A DNA stretch of 64,000 nucleotides from Paenarthrobacter nicotinovorans (GTDB lineage Bacteria > Actinomycetota > Actinomycetes > Actinomycetales > Micrococcaceae). The DNA is taken from NCBI RefSeq assembly GCF_007670255.1, contig NZ_SZVS01000001.1, positions 460,501 to 524,500 on the forward strand, read 5' to 3'. How positions within the stretch are numbered: the first letter of the stretch is position 1; each line of letters opens with the position of its first letter. The notes below the pieces were generated by a model. That model was given only the letters and a program-made list of their open reading frames with translations. It was not told the origin of the DNA and made no database searches. Shown piece after piece: positions 17,518-30,588 of the stretch. The position numbers were made by a program, and so were the translations under genes.

Positions 17518-19022
17518 TCCTTCTTTTTGCCCACCGTTTTCTGGAGGTGGTGGGTTGCCGGCCCTTCAAGATATTTGCCCTCCGGCGTGAACCTTGAGCC
17601 ATGCAGCGGGCAATCCCATGATTTTTCGGCATCGTTCCATGTCAGGAGTCCGCCCAAGTGCGCGCAGCTGGCCGAGACCCTGCAGACTTTGCCGTCGACC
17701 GTGGACACCGCTGCGGGTTCGCCCTTGTACAGCCCAACCACGCCGCTGCCTTCCGGTGGACGGGTTTCATCGGTGATCTCCGGGTTGCTCCTGACTTTGG
17801 CCTTGTCCTCAATCATTCGCTTGGTGGTACTTGCGTTGAGCCGGACAGCCTGCAGGGCACCCCGGGGAGAAGTGACCCTGTGATGGATGATTCTGGCCCA
17901 GGCGGACTGGCCACCAAGGATGTCCGAGGTGATGGACAACGCCGCGGCGACGCCGTTGCTCATCCCCCATTTGTTGTAGCCGGTGCCGAAGAAGATCCTG
18001 CCGTGGCCCCGGGGCAGCTTGCCGAAGAACGGCACGAGGTTGGTTGCCTGGTAGTCCTGCGCTGACCAGGTGTGTGTCACTTCCGCGCCCGGATAGTGCT
18101 TGTTGGCCCACCCCAGGAGGTCGTTCAGGTGCTGTTGCGGCGATGCGGCCCGGCCACCGGTGTGACCGTAGCCGCCCACCAGCAGCAGCTCGCCCTCAGC
18201 CGTGGGGTGCGTGCGCTGCGACCTGGTAGGAGCGTCAATGGACAAGTACATGGCTTGGGGAAGTTGTGCCCCTGGCGACGGGCGCAGTGCGGCAGCGTAG
18301 GAACGGTTGGGTTCCAGCTTGGCAAAGTACAGGCCGCGGTCGAGGATGGGAGTGCCCGTGGCTATCACCACGGTGTCGGCACTGAACGTTCCCTTGCGGG
18401 TGGACACTTCCACCGGCAGTTCGGAGCCGACGTTCTGCACCTGGACATCTTCGACTACCAGGCCGCCATGTTCCCGGATGTCCGCAGCAAGGGTGTCCAG
18501 GACCTCCATCGGGTGAATCTGCGCCTGATCCTCCAATTCCAGCGCCTCAATCACCGGAAACGGAAGCCCGGGGTCGCGGCTGAAGTGGACATCCAAACCT
18601 GCGTCCCTCGATACCGCAGCTTCCTTGCGGAGCCGCTGCGCGCCGTCGTCCGTCGTGGCGAAAGTGACCGCAGTCCGACGCTGGAACGGAACGCCCTGCT
18701 GTTCCAGATACTGCGTCAGCCAGGCTTGGCCTGACTTGTTGGCTTCCACATAGGCCTGCACCACTTTGAGGGAGTACTGCCCGCGGAGGGCGGACAGGGC
18801 TCCGCCCTGAAGCAGGCTCAGCTTTCCTGTGGTGTTCCCCGTGGTCACGGCCCCAAGGGTTCGTGCTTCGAAGACCACCACCCGCTGACCGGAGCGCGAG
18901 AGCAGCAAGGCAGTCACCATGCCCGTCAGCCCGGCACCCACCACGATGGTGTCGAAGTGCTTGTCCTCAGGGACGGCGTCGGATGTAAAGCGGGATTCCC
19001 TGTCCAACCACAGTGATTTCAT
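17514..19022 (-). CDS. FAD-dependent oxidoreductase with C-terminal Rieske domain
   Basis: A 502-aa two-domain protein. Residues ~20-400 are a DAO/GlpD-type FAD oxidoreductase with the dinucleotide motif VVGAGLTGMVTALLLSRSG and the late GTGYNKWGMSNGVAAA segment. A C-terminal Rieske [2Fe-2S] domain has ligands C453-x-H455 and C471-xx-H474. This fusion is known in bacteria and implies electron transfer between flavin and cluster; the substrate is unknown. The start ATG 19022 puts the FAD motif at the expected distance. It probably forms a unit with the AlkD-like gene 66 nt upstream on the same strand. Confidence 0.87.
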   Translation of the reverse strand: MKSLWLDRESRFTSDAVPEDKHFDTIVVGAGLTGMVTALLLSRSGQRVVVFEARTLGAVTTGNTTGKLSLLQGGALSALRGQYSLKVVQAYVEANKSGQAWLTQYLEQQGVPFQRRTAVTFATTDDGAQRLRKEAAVSRDAGLDVHFSRDPGLPFPVIEALELEDQAQIHPMEVLDTLAADIREHGGLVVEDVQVQNVGSELPVEVSTRKGTFSADTVVIATGTPILDRGLYFAKLEPNRSYAAALRPSPGAQLPQAMYLSIDAPTRSQRTHPTAEGELLLVGGYGHTGGRAASPQQHLNDLLGWANKHYPGAEVTHTWSAQDYQATNLVPFFGKLPRGHGRIFFGTGYNKWGMSNGVAAALSITSDILGGQSAWARIIHHRVTSPRGALQAVRLNASTTKRMIEDKAKVRSNPEITDETRPPEGSGVVGLYKGEPAAVSTVDGKVCRVSASCAHLGGLLTWNDAEKSWDCPLHGSRFTPEGKYLEGPATHHLQKTVGKKKD

Positions 19023-19088
19023 CGAACGACTCGCCTTTCAATCCACGGGCACGCAGTATGGAAACGCTAGGCCGGTCTGTGGTGCTTA

Positions 19089-19580
19089 TCAAGGGGTGGC
19101 GGCACCTGTGGCCAAAGCGGCGGCGTGGCGAAGCTCAGTGTCAGGGTCCGTAGACCACCGTTCCAGCACGCGGTCAGCACGTTCCTTGGCCCGCCCTTCC
19201 AGCCGTTCCAGCAAGGGTCGCACGACGTCCGTGGCGAGGGGATCCACCAACTCCCTGGTTCCGGCCTGCCTGATGAAGCCCTCGATGCGCGTGAGGTCCG
19301 TGTTGACCAGGACACCGACTTTGGTTTGGAGCAGGACGACGGCGGCCAGCCGCCGCTCGTAGACCGGCTCCTCCCACAGTTCCGAACTCAGTGCGGTGAT
19401 GTCATCGTGGTCGAGGTTCTTGTGCCGCTTCAGGGCATCGCGCACCGTTCCCCGGACAGCGCCGACGGATGAGCCATAGACCTTCAGTCCCCCACCCAAA
19501 CGCTCGGAAGCCTCAGCAGCTTTTTCCCAGGTCGATTCCATTTGCAGGGTGTGGTCAACGAATTCAGCGGCATCACTCAC
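19089..19580 (-). CDS. Short AlkD-like (DNA alkylation repair/HEAT repeat) protein
   Basis: A 163-aa helical-repeat protein resembling the AlkD/AlkC DNA glycosylase family. It has the ELWEEPVYERRLAAVVLLQ helix pair and later TRELVDPLATDVV and DTELRHAAALATG, which align in order with family segments carrying active-site Trp/Asp and Arg. Full-length AlkD proteins are ~230 aa. This one ends early with only 66 nt before the next gene, so the last HEAT repeats are missing and the usual Trp of the WDLVD-type motif is replaced. It may be truncated or a diverged paralogue; glycosylase activity is doubtful. The start is GTG 19580 with a weak ribosome site. Confidence 0.65.
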   Translation of the reverse strand: MSDAAEFVDHTLQMESTWEKAAEASERLGGGLKVYGSSVGAVRGTVRDALKRHKNLDHDDITALSSELWEEPVYERRLAAVVLLQTKVGVLVNTDLTRIEGFIRQAGTRELVDPLATDVVRPLLERLEGRAKERADRVLERWSTDPDTELRHAAALATGAATP

Positions 19581-19640
19581 CCGTCTATTTTGTCAGTGCC
19601 CGCCCGTAGCGTGATGGCAACAGCAATCGACAGGAGCATC

Positions 19641-20744
19641 ATGCCATCCAAAGAGCTCGCCACCGAGGCCTCGTTTCCGGGCGTTCCGGCGGCGTCCTCC
19701 ATGCCTGACTGGTATCCCGCTTTGCTCAACACCGTGGCGCGGGAGGTCCGGGCGGGCAGGACCCGGGCCATGGCAGCGGCCAACTCGGAGCTGCTGAATT
19801 CGTACTGGAGCATCGGACGGCAACTGGCCGAGCGTGAATCCGAGCAAGGCTGGGGTGCCAAAGTGGTCACGCGGCTGTCGGCTGACATCCGCACCCGGTT
19901 CCCCGAGGCCAAGGGCTTCTCCCCCAGGAACCTGCGGTACATGAAGAGCTTCGCCCAGGCCTGGCCGGACTTTCCAATGTTGCAAGCGCCTCTTGCAACA
20001 TTGCCCTGGTACCACCAGATCGCCCTTCTCGAAAAGCTCGACGACGCCGCCACGCGGCTTTGGTACGCGGCGGCGGCTGCGCAGCATGGATGGTCCCGCA
20101 ACGTCCTGACACACCAGATCTCCACCCGCCTGCACGAACGCTCCGGGCAGGCGATCACCAATTTCAAGTCCACCATGGTTCCCGCGGACTCTGACCTTGC
20201 CCAGCAGGCCACCAAGGACCCCTATGTCTTTGACTTCCTGGCCATGAGCGATCGCCACACAGAACGGGACCTGGAGCTGCAGTTGGTGAAACACGTGGAG
20301 AAATTCCTGTTGGAACTGGGCCAGGGTTTCGCCTTTGTCGGCGAACAGGTCCGGCTTGAGATTGCAGGAGATGAGTTTTTCGCCGACTTGCTCTTCTACC
20401 ACCTGAAGTTGCGCTGCTACATGGTCATCGAGCTGAAAGCCGTGAAGTTCGAGCCAGGTTTCCTTGGCCAGCTGGGTATGTACATGGCTGCCGTCGATGA
20501 CCTCATGGCACACCCTGACGACAAACCAACCATCGGCTTGCTGCTGTGCAAGGAGAAGAATAGTGTCGTAGCGGAGTACGCCTTGCGGGGTTTCAATGCA
20601 CCCGTGGGAATCGCGGAGTGGCGGACCTCGCTGGCAGATTCTTTGCCTGATGAGTTGTTTGCGAGCCTGCCGAGCATCGAGACACTGGAGGCGGAATTGG
20701 CCACCGAGGCTGCGCGGCTTGGGTCAGTTTCCAACACTGAATAG
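19641..20744 (+). CDS. YhcG/DUF1016 family PDDEXK nuclease
   Basis: A 367-aa protein with an N-terminal DUF1016 domain (helical, LLNSYWSIGRQLAERESEQGWG, FSPRNLRYMKSFAQAWP) and a C-terminal PD-(D/E)xK nuclease domain of the YhcG type. Active-site residues appear intact: D249, E264 and K266 (IELK), with the conserved GQLGMYM helix after it. Family members are often found beside restriction-modification or other defence genes, and some are linked to DNA recombination. ATG 19641 has AGGAG at ideal spacing; upstream in-frame starts at 19614 and 19542 lack this. It is divergent from the AlkD-like gene. No methylase or specificity gene is nearby. Confidence 0.88.
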   Translation: MPSKELATEASFPGVPAASSMPDWYPALLNTVAREVRAGRTRAMAAANSELLNSYWSIGRQLAERESEQGWGAKVVTRLSADIRTRFPEAKGFSPRNLRYMKSFAQAWPDFPMLQAPLATLPWYHQIALLEKLDDAATRLWYAAAAAQHGWSRNVLTHQISTRLHERSGQAITNFKSTMVPADSDLAQQATKDPYVFDFLAMSDRHTERDLELQLVKHVEKFLLELGQGFAFVGEQVRLEIAGDEFFADLLFYHLKLRCYMVIELKAVKFEPGFLGQLGMYMAAVDDLMAHPDDKPTIGLLLCKEKNSVVAEYALRGFNAPVGIAEWRTSLADSLPDELFASLPSIETLEAELATEAARLGSVSNTE

Positions 20745-20828
20745 TGGCACAGCCCTCGATCTCGACCGAGGTGTGGGCTGTGAGGGAGGAGGACGGGCGC
20801 CCATCATCTGAGCACCCGCCCTCTTGGC

Positions 20829-21026
20829 CTACGCGAGTTCGGCCGAGAACCGGCATTGTGTCGAGTCAAACTCGAGAACACGCACGCTCAGCTTATCGCC
20901 GGGCGCGCCTTCCACACCCTTGGCGAGGCCCGGCACATCGGCGTACTCCACGAGAACTCCGAACGGCAGTGACTTCGTCACTGTCGCGGTGACCACGTCA
21001 CCGGCCGCCAGAAACTGGTCGTCCAT
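20829..21026 (-). CDS. Small S1-like RNA-binding domain protein
   Basis: A 65-aa protein that is essentially one S1/OB-like domain: GDVVTATVTKSLPFGVLVEY, then GLAKG, then GDKLSVRVLEFD. It should bind RNA or single-stranded nucleic acid, but S1 domains this short are not assignable to a process. It is preceded by an exceptionally strong ribosome site (AAAGGAGGTGGAGGC then ATG), so it is probably abundant. It is a single gene between the PDDEXK nuclease and the HNH nuclease. Confidence 0.75.
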   Translation of the reverse strand: MDDQFLAAGDVVTATVTKSLPFGVLVEYADVPGLAKGVEGAPGDKLSVRVLEFDSTQCRFSAELA

Positions 21027-21376
21027 GCCTCCACCTCCTTTCCCTCAATCGGGTGAAGGAGAACAGGCGGATCAAGGAGCGGTCGGGTAAGCCTTCCAAT
21101 TCATGCCGCGCATCGCGTCCAGCACAATCCCGATCTTCACAACACAAGTCTAGAACGACGCGTCTGATTCGGGATCAGAGGGACTCCAGCCTTAGCAGCA
21201 TGCCCTAGCCGGTCCGTTAGTACGGGATGGCACACTGAACATACGAGCAGAAAGTCTTCCCGTGAGCAGGCAGGCTTCGCCCCACTGAACCGCTGTGGGC
21301 TTGTGGCCCACCGGCGACTTTGGGCGCCTGTTTGGGACCGTCTAATAATGTCGGAGCCTGCTGGCAGAGTAGGAAC
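21027..21376. other. Intergenic region, no gene recognised
   Basis: About 350 bases between the divergent S1-like and DUF222-HNH genes. It should hold both promoters. I found no tRNA, no long inverted repeat and no supported ORF. Short dyads such as the one around 21290-21315 are not convincing. Confidence 0.5.
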
Positions 21377-22744
21377 ATGGGACGCAAGCCGGAGAGACGA
21401 GTTGGTGCAGGGGCCAGCGCTGCCGTGGTGCCAACTCTTCCGGCGAGTACCGTGCCCGCGGACGTAGTGGCCGATCTCAATCCAGCCTCCGCCAGTCCCG
21501 GCACCATAAGCACCGATCTGATTAACCAGCTGCGCGTACTGGAAGATATGAAGTCAGCCATATCGGGGTTGCAGGCCAAGATCACTGTGGCCTTCGACCT
21601 TGCCCAGCGCGCTGAGCAGGCCGAGGCGGGGGTGCCGCCTTCCGAACGCGGCAAGGGCGTGGGAGCGCAGGTGGCTCTCGCGCGGCGGGAATCCCCCACC
21701 CGTGGCTCCCGGCTGCTGGGGCTGGCGAAGGCATTGGTGACGGAGATGCCACACACCATGGCCGCTGTGGATGCAGGACTGCTGAATGAGTGGCGGGCGA
21801 CGCTGATCGTCAAGGAAACAGCGTGCCTGTCCGTCGAAGACCGGGCGGCGGTGGATGAAGAACTGGCCCCGGACACTGGAACGTTCGACGGCGCCGGGGA
21901 CAAGTCCATCGTCGCCGCCGCGAAAGCCGCCGCCTACCGCCGTGATCCTCGTTCGGTAACCCAAAGGGCTGCACATGCCGCGAACGAGAGGACCGTAAGC
22001 CTCCGCCCGGCACCGGACACCATGACCATCTTGACCGCACTGCTTCCGGTTGCCCAAGGCGTCGCAGCCTACGCGGCGCTCACCCGCGCCGCTGACTCAG
22101 CCCGGTCACGTCCCGGAGGTGACAAACGAGGTCGAGGCCAGGTGATGGCCGACACCCTGGTTGAACGGATCACTGGTTCCTCCGACGGCTATACCGGAAT
22201 AGACCTGCAACTGGTGATGACAGACCGCACCCTCCTGGCCGGCGACCCGGAGCCGGCGCGACTGACCGGTTACGGGGTTGTCCCGGCCGAGTGGGCCAGA
22301 AACCTTGTGACCAGAACGAAGGCCCACGGCGATCCCGGGAGTGACTTCAACGTTTGGCTTCGCCGCCTCTATACGGCACCCGGAACCGGAGAACTCCTCG
22401 CTACGGATTCCCGGTCCCGCTTCTTTCCGCCAGGAATGCGACGCTTCGTCGAAGTACGTGACAACTTGTGCCGCACACCGTACTGCGACGCACCTATCCG
22501 TCACATCGACCACATCATCCCCTGGCGCCACGGTGGGCCCACCTCGTTGGAGAACGGCGCTGGGCTCTGCGAAGCCTGCAACCACACTAAGGAGAACCCA
22601 GGCTGGACCAGCAGAACAACTCCGGGCAGCATCGACACCCGGGCCATTCATACTTTTGAGGTCCTGACCCCCACCGGGCACAGCTACCGCTCACAGGCTC
22701 GTGCCCTGCCGGGACACGTTCCAGCAGTTGTAGATAGCTCCTGA
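21377..22744 (+). CDS. DUF222 domain HNH endonuclease (13E12-repeat type)
   Basis: A 455-aa protein of the DUF222-HNH family, widespread and multi-copy in actinobacteria (13E12 repeat family in mycobacteria). The long helical DUF222 region covers residues ~30-330, and the HNH/McrA-like nuclease motif lies at ~376-407 ([12 protein letters not shown] ... [16 protein letters not shown]) with all metal and zinc residues present. ATG 21377 is preceded by TAGGAA; an earlier GTG at 21320 is unlikely. Its biological role is unsettled: it may be a mobile-type endonuclease or a housekeeping nuclease. It converges on the iron ABC operon with only 5 nt between stops. Confidence 0.88.
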   Translation: MGRKPERRVGAGASAAVVPTLPASTVPADVVADLNPASASPGTISTDLINQLRVLEDMKSAISGLQAKITVAFDLAQRAEQAEAGVPPSERGKGVGAQVALARRESPTRGSRLLGLAKALVTEMPHTMAAVDAGLLNEWRATLIVKETACLSVEDRAAVDEELAPDTGTFDGAGDKSIVAAAKAAAYRRDPRSVTQRAAHAANERTVSLRPAPDTMTILTALLPVAQGVAAYAALTRAADSARSRPGGDKRGRGQVMADTLVERITGSSDGYTGIDLQLVMTDRTLLAGDPEPARLTGYGVVPAEWARNLVTRTKAHGDPGSDFNVWLRRLYTAPGTGELLATDSRSRFFPPGMRRFVEVRDNLCRTPYCDAPIRHIDHIIPWRHGGPTSLENGAGLCEACNHTKENPGWTSRTTPGSIDTRAIHTFEVLTPTGHSYRSQARALPGHVPAVVDSS

Positions 22745-22749
22745 GTTGT

Positions 22750-23916
22750 CTACTCCCCTACAGGGAAAGCCACTCCTTCACCCACCACGCGGAGGCAGAG
22801 TTCTGTTCCGGGTTTAGTAATCGAGGCGTTCCAGTGCCGGATGGTGATGATCTCGCCACCACCCGGGTAGCGGTGGCCATTGCCCTGTCCGGCACCATCG
22901 TGGGCCGTATAGGCATCGAGCTTGATACGGACCGTCGTTTCAGGGCCGAAGTAGTCTGTGTCTACAACGACGCCGCGGATCGGACCGTCCGGCGCGATCC
23001 TGATCTGCTCCGGGCGCAGCATCAGCTGTACCCTGCCCTGGGCCGGCGGGCGCCGTACTGCAATGCCTCCGAGGGAACACGTTGCGAGGGAACCCTCCAT
23101 CCAGGCGTCAAGAATGACGGCCTCGCCCAGGAACTCCGCTGTCGCCCGGTCGGCCGGGCGGGTATATACGACGAACGGGTTGCCGATTTGAGCCAGCCTC
23201 CCGCCACGCATGATGGCTACCTGGTCGGCGAAGGACAACGCCTCGGCCTGGTCATGGGTGACCAGGATGGTGGTCACCCCGGCGGCGTTGAGGACCTTTG
23301 CTACGGCCCGACGGGTGGCAACCCTCAAACCGGCGTCAAGAGCAGAGAAGGGTTCATCGAGAAGCATCAGCTCCGGTTCGCGAGCCAACGCCCGGGCCAG
23401 GGCGACGCGTTGCTGCTGCCCGCCGGAAAGCTGATGCGGCCGCCGTTTGGCCATGGCCGGGTCCAAGGAGACCATCTCCAACAGCTCTTCCACGCGGGCC
23501 TTCACTGCCCGACGACCGCCGTCGAGCTTACCGGCATCCAACCCGAAGGCGACGTTCTGCCCGACCGTGAGGTGCGGAAACAGTGCACCATCCTGTGCGA
23601 CGTAACCGACCTGGCGTTTGTGCGCGGGAACCTGGACACCGTCACCGGCCACCGGAACGCCGTTCATGCTGATGGATCCGGTGTTCGGGTGTTCGAAGCC
23701 GGCGATGAGGCGGAGCAGGGTGGTTTTGCCGGAACCCGACGGCCCGACGATGGCCGTTGTTCCGCCACGGGCGACCGAGAGGTTAACTCCCTTGAGAACA
23801 GCTTGGGCACCGAAGTTCTTGGTGACTTCGGAAATGTCCAAGTGCGAGTTCGTGGTCGGCGCCACTGAAGGGGCGACGCGCGGAGAAGGGAGTCTGGAAA
23901 AGGCTTGTTCTGTCAC
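22750..23916 (-). CDS. fbpC: Iron(III) ABC transporter ATP-binding protein
   Basis: A 388-aa ABC ATPase energising ferric iron import. Walker A is GPSGSGKTT, the Q-loop follows in [11 protein letters not shown], the signature is LSGGQQQR, Walker B is LMLLDEP and the H-loop is in VTHDQ. A C-terminal TOBE-type regulatory domain follows residue ~240 ([10 protein letters not shown]). The frame is open upstream, but the functional start is GTG 23916, overlapping the permease stop by 4 nt (GTGA). It is third in an operon under the iron box at 26651. Confidence 0.9.
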   Translation of the reverse strand: MTEQAFSRLPSPRVAPSVAPTTNSHLDISEVTKNFGAQAVLKGVNLSVARGGTTAIVGPSGSGKTTLLRLIAGFEHPNTGSISMNGVPVAGDGVQVPAHKRQVGYVAQDGALFPHLTVGQNVAFGLDAGKLDGGRRAVKARVEELLEMVSLDPAMAKRRPHQLSGGQQQRVALARALAREPELMLLDEPFSALDAGLRVATRRAVAKVLNAAGVTTILVTHDQAEALSFADQVAIMRGGRLAQIGNPFVVYTRPADRATAEFLGEAVILDAWMEGSLATCSLGGIAVRRPPAQGRVQLMLRPEQIRIAPDGPIRGVVVDTDYFGPETTVRIKLDAYTAHDGAGQGNGHRYPGGGEIITIRHWNASITKPGTELCLRVVGEGVAFPVGE

Positions 23917-25511
23917 TGTCCGGCTACTTTCTTGGACTGTTGGAAAAGCAGGTAGGTCATGGGCGCCGAAAGCACGATCATCAACAAGGCATAAGGGGCT
24001 GCCCCGGTGTAGTCGATTTCGCTGCTCTTGCTCCAAAACTCGGTTGCCAAAGTACGGGTGCCGTTCGGGGCCAGGAGCAACGTGGCTGTGAGTTCGTTGA
24101 CGATCGCAAGGAAAACCAGGGCCGCCCCGCCGGCTGCAGCCGGGGCGGTCAGCCGCAGCGTCACGCGGAAGAATGACACGAAGGGTGTCTTTCCCAAAGA
24201 TTGCGCGGCCTCATCGAGTTCCTTGGGGGCTTGGGCCAAGCCCGAACGAAGGTTGACCAACGCCCTCGGAAGGAACAGCAACACGTAGGCAGCAATCAAG
24301 ACTCCGGCGCTCTGGTAAACGCCGGGCACCGCACGGATACTGACCGTCACGAACGCCAGGCCCACCACGATCCCGGGCAGGGAACTCGTAACGTAGTTGG
24401 ACAGTTCAAGCAGTTTGCTGAACCAACTCGGGTGGCGGACAGCAAGGTAAGCCATGGGGAAAGCCACCACAATGGTTACCGCAGCTCCAACTGCCCCGTA
24501 GATGAGTGTCTGAAGGAGTGCAGGCATGAATTCCTCGGCAGCCCAGATCTCAGTCCCACCGGTAATCACCCACTTCAGGACAAACCACAGAGGCAGGCCG
24601 AACGCCAAGGCGGTGAGTGCCAAAAGACCCAATTGGGCCGGCAACTGGTAGCGTCCCAACGGCAACTGGGTTGTCTTCCCCTGCGCACCCGATCCCACCC
24701 GGGCATAGCGCGCCGTGCCGCGGCTCTTCACCTCGGCCAGGAGCAGGAAAAGGCAAAGGATCACCAAGACACTGGCAAGCATATTGCCGGCGGTGCCGTT
24801 GAACGTCGACTGGAATTGGACCATGATCGCCGTCGTGAACGTATCGAAGCGGATCATGGCGAAGGCGCCGTATTCGGCCAAGAGGTGGAGTCCTACGAGC
24901 AAGGCTCCGCCGGTCATCGCGATGCGAAGCTGGGGCAACACCACGCGGAAGAAGACCGCCCACGGGCCCAAGCCAAGGGAGGCTGCGGACTGCTCAATGG
25001 CCGGGTCCAAGCGGCCCAGCGTCGCAGCGGCCGGTATGTAAACCAGCGGGAAGTAGGAGAGGGTGGAAATCAGAACCCCGGACCAGAGGCCCTCAAGCGA
25101 AGGAACAGCCGAAACCCACGAATAGCTGTTGACGAAGGCCGGAATGGCCAACGGTGCTGCCAGGGCAACGGCCCACCAACGACGCCCCCGGAGAGTTGTC
25201 CGCTCAACCAGCCAGGCACCGCCCACGCCCAGCAGCAGGCACAACGGGATGGTGACAAGAGTCAGCAGCACGGTATTGAGCAGAAGCTCGCCAACGCGCG
25301 GGCGGACAATAAGTTCGACGGCGGTCTCCCAGCCGGTGGTGACGGTCATGTAGACGACGTAGCCCAGTGGCAGAAGCGAAAACAGGGCGATCAACACTGC
25401 CAGCAGGGACACAGTGGAAACGCCGAAAGGCGGGCGGGGGCGCTTGCCCCTGCCCGCCGTCGTCGTGCTTTCCGTGCCTTGTGGTCGGGAAGCCGATAGG
25501 TCGGTACTCAC
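23913..25511 (-). CDS. fbpB: Iron(III) ABC transporter permease (fused double domain)
   Basis: A 532-aa membrane protein carrying two binding-protein-dependent transport (BPD) domains in one chain, about 12 helices. EAA-like cytoplasmic loops appear twice ([44 protein letters not shown]). This fused form is usual for FbpB/SfuB-type iron permeases, with one polypeptide providing both halves of the channel. The GTG start at 25511 is 4 nt after the binding-protein stop, so translation is coupled. It overlaps the ATPase gene by 4 nt. Confidence 0.92.
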   Translation of the reverse strand: MSTDLSASRPQGTESTTTAGRGKRPRPPFGVSTVSLLAVLIALFSLLPLGYVVYMTVTTGWETAVELIVRPRVGELLLNTVLLTLVTIPLCLLLGVGGAWLVERTTLRGRRWWAVALAAPLAIPAFVNSYSWVSAVPSLEGLWSGVLISTLSYFPLVYIPAAATLGRLDPAIEQSAASLGLGPWAVFFRVVLPQLRIAMTGGALLVGLHLLAEYGAFAMIRFDTFTTAIMVQFQSTFNGTAGNMLASVLVILCLFLLLAEVKSRGTARYARVGSGAQGKTTQLPLGRYQLPAQLGLLALTALAFGLPLWFVLKWVITGGTEIWAAEEFMPALLQTLIYGAVGAAVTIVVAFPMAYLAVRHPSWFSKLLELSNYVTSSLPGIVVGLAFVTVSIRAVPGVYQSAGVLIAAYVLLFLPRALVNLRSGLAQAPKELDEAAQSLGKTPFVSFFRVTLRLTAPAAAGGAALVFLAIVNELTATLLLAPNGTRTLATEFWSKSSEIDYTGAAPYALLMIVLSAPMTYLLFQQSKKVAGQ

Positions 25512-25515
25512 AGAA

Positions 25516-26568
25516 CTAGAGGAGTCCTGCCTTGGTCATCAGTTCGGTGACCTTGGCGGAGTTGAGCTTTGCCGGGTCCACGGTAGGAGCCTGCAGTTCC
25601 TTGATCGGAACGAGCTTGGCGTTGGCATCCACCTGCGATGCGATGGCGTACTCGAAGGACGTGCCGTTCTTCAGTACTTCCTGGCCCTTCTTGCCCGTAA
25701 TGAACTTCAGGAAGGCCTGGGCGTCTGCTGCGTGCTTAGAGGACTTCAGGACGCCGCCGCCGGAGACGGACAGGAAAGCACCCGGATCCTGGTTCTTGAA
25801 GTAGTACGGGGTGACGTTCTTGGAGTTTTCGCCGGTCTTGGCCTGGTCACCGTAGTAGTAGTAGTGGTAGATCAGCGCGCCGTCCACTTCGCCTGCGTTG
25901 ACTGCCTTCATGGCGGTGCTGTTGCCCTTGTAAGCCTTGAAGTTTTCCTTCATGCCCTTGAGCCACTCCTCGGTGGCAGCCTCGCCGTTGAGTTCAAGAA
26001 GTGCAGCAACGATTGCCTGGAAGTCGGCACCGGACGGCGAAGCCGCCCACTTGCCCTTCCACTCGGGGTTGGCCAGGTCCAGCATGGACTTGGGGAGCTT
26101 GTCATCGCTGATCTTGTTCTTGTCGTAAACAAAAACGGTGGAGCGTGCTGCGATGCCGGTCCACTTGCCGGTCGACGGGCGGAACTCGGCAGGCACCTGG
26201 TCCAGGGTTGCCTTGTCAACGTCCGCGAAGAGGCCCGCGTTCTCTACCTGCGCCATTGCAGGAGAGTTCTCGGTCAGGAACACATCAGCCGGTGAAGCCT
26301 GGCCTTCCTGGACAATCTGGTTGGACAGTTCGGTATCCGAGCCCTGGCGGATGGTGACCTTAATCCCGGTCTCCTTGGTGAAAGCGTCCACCCACTCCTT
26401 GGTCAGAGTGTCGTGCTGGGCGTTGTAAACCGTGATGTCACCGGAACCCGAACCTGCGGAAGCGGAGGCGTCGGAGGCACTGCCGGCGTTGGAGCCGCAC
26501 GCGGTGAGGCCGAGTGCTGCGGATGCCGCGAGGGCGATTCCGGCCAGCGCTTTCTTGGGGATGTTCAT
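25516..26568 (-). CDS. fbpA: Iron(III) ABC transporter substrate-binding lipoprotein
   Basis: A 350-aa extracellular lipoprotein. The signal peptide ends in the lipobox LTAC with lipidated Cys24, followed by a Ser/Ala/Gly-rich linker and an FbpA-type type-2 periplasmic-binding fold ([27 protein letters not shown]). The iron-contact Tyr-rich segment [11 protein letters not shown] is clear. ATG 26568 is the start because the signal peptide begins there; the frame's upstream extension is non-coding. First gene of fbpABC, preceded by an iron box, so expression should rise in iron limitation. Specificity could extend to another ferric complex. Confidence 0.92.
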   Translation of the reverse strand: MNIPKKALAGIALAASAALGLTACGSNAGSASDASASAGSGSGDITVYNAQHDTLTKEWVDAFTKETGIKVTIRQGSDTELSNQIVQEGQASPADVFLTENSPAMAQVENAGLFADVDKATLDQVPAEFRPSTGKWTGIAARSTVFVYDKNKISDDKLPKSMLDLANPEWKGKWAASPSGADFQAIVAALLELNGEAATEEWLKGMKENFKAYKGNSTAMKAVNAGEVDGALIYHYYYYGDQAKTGENSKNVTPYYFKNQDPGAFLSVSGGGVLKSSKHAADAQAFLKFITGKKGQEVLKNGTSFEYAIASQVDANAKLVPIKELQAPTVDPAKLNSAKVTELMTKAGLL

Positions 26569-26650
26569 GGAGGGCTTCTTTCTGCGAACAAAAACTCTTG
26601 GGACCTTCGTCCGTGCAGGCCTGGTGTTGGGAAGGCTTGCTTTTGTAAGA

Positions 26651-26669
26651 GTAGGTAAGGCTTGCCTAC
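26651..26669. promoter_or_regulatory. DtxR/IdeR-type iron box upstream of fbpABC
   Basis: GTAGGTAAGGCTTGCCTAC matches 14 of 19 positions of the DtxR/IdeR consensus and is itself a near-perfect palindrome. It sits 83 nt before the fbpA start, a plausible promoter position. Function fits the operon: repression when iron is plentiful. Confidence 0.72.
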
Positions 26670-26786
26670 GCGCAAAGCCCAATCACCCAATAGTGACAAG
26701 GATCACGATAATTACGCAAATCTTGCGTGACCTAATAGCGGGACCTTGACAGCGCTCCTGACAAAGGAGGTGACCTCAACGCCAAA

Positions 26787-26823
26787 GCCCGGGACCTGCT
26801 GCATCACGCAGCCGATCCCGGGC
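26787..26823 (-). terminator. Terminator-like hairpin after nrdF
   Basis: GCCCGGGA (26787-26794) pairs perfectly with 26816-26823, with a smaller inner dyad, 25 nt downstream of the nrdF stop. Only a short T-run (TTT) follows on the minus strand, so efficiency is uncertain. Confidence 0.55.
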
Positions 26824-26847
26824 CGGTATCCGATCATTCCTCAGGAC

Positions 26848-30097
<3,250 letters not shown>

Positions 30098-30588
30098 AAC
30101 TCTTCCAATCCTTGATTCACTCGGTCTACGTCTTCGGGAGTTCCCATGAGTTCGAACCGATAGAGGTGCGGAACTTTGCACTTGACGGAGACAATGTCTC
30201 CGGCTGCGCAGTAGTTGTCCGCGAAGTTTGTGTTCCCGGCCCCAATAACACCGCGGATCAGTTCCCTGTTCCGGGGATCGTTCAGAAACCTGATGACCTG
30301 CTTGGGCACTGAACCTTCACCGTTGGTACCTCCATAGGTGGGAAGTACCAGGACGAAGGGCTCAAGTGCTTGAAGCGGAGGCTCCTGGGAATAGAGAGGG
30401 ATGCGCGCTGCGTCCCTGCCCAGTTTCTGGACGAATCTCTTGGTGTTTTCGGATGTCGAGGAAAAGTAGATGAGGTGACTCCTGGTGGTGACAGCTTCCG
30501 TCACATCAGGTGCGGTTGCCGCTGCCAGCGGTGCCATGGGAGTCACCTCGACTACATAGGGATTCTTTGTGTGCTGTGGTGGCGAAAC

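Noticed and set aside
20748..20815. GC-rich dyads between the PDDEXK nuclease and S1-like genes
   Set aside because: An 8-bp stem (20748-20755 with 20775-20782) exists, but there is no T-run; termination by it is plausible but not supported enough to list.
24201..25499. 432-aa + strand ORF opposite the iron permease
   Set aside because: Low-complexity Gln/Arg/His-rich translation with no start signal; shadow of fbpB.
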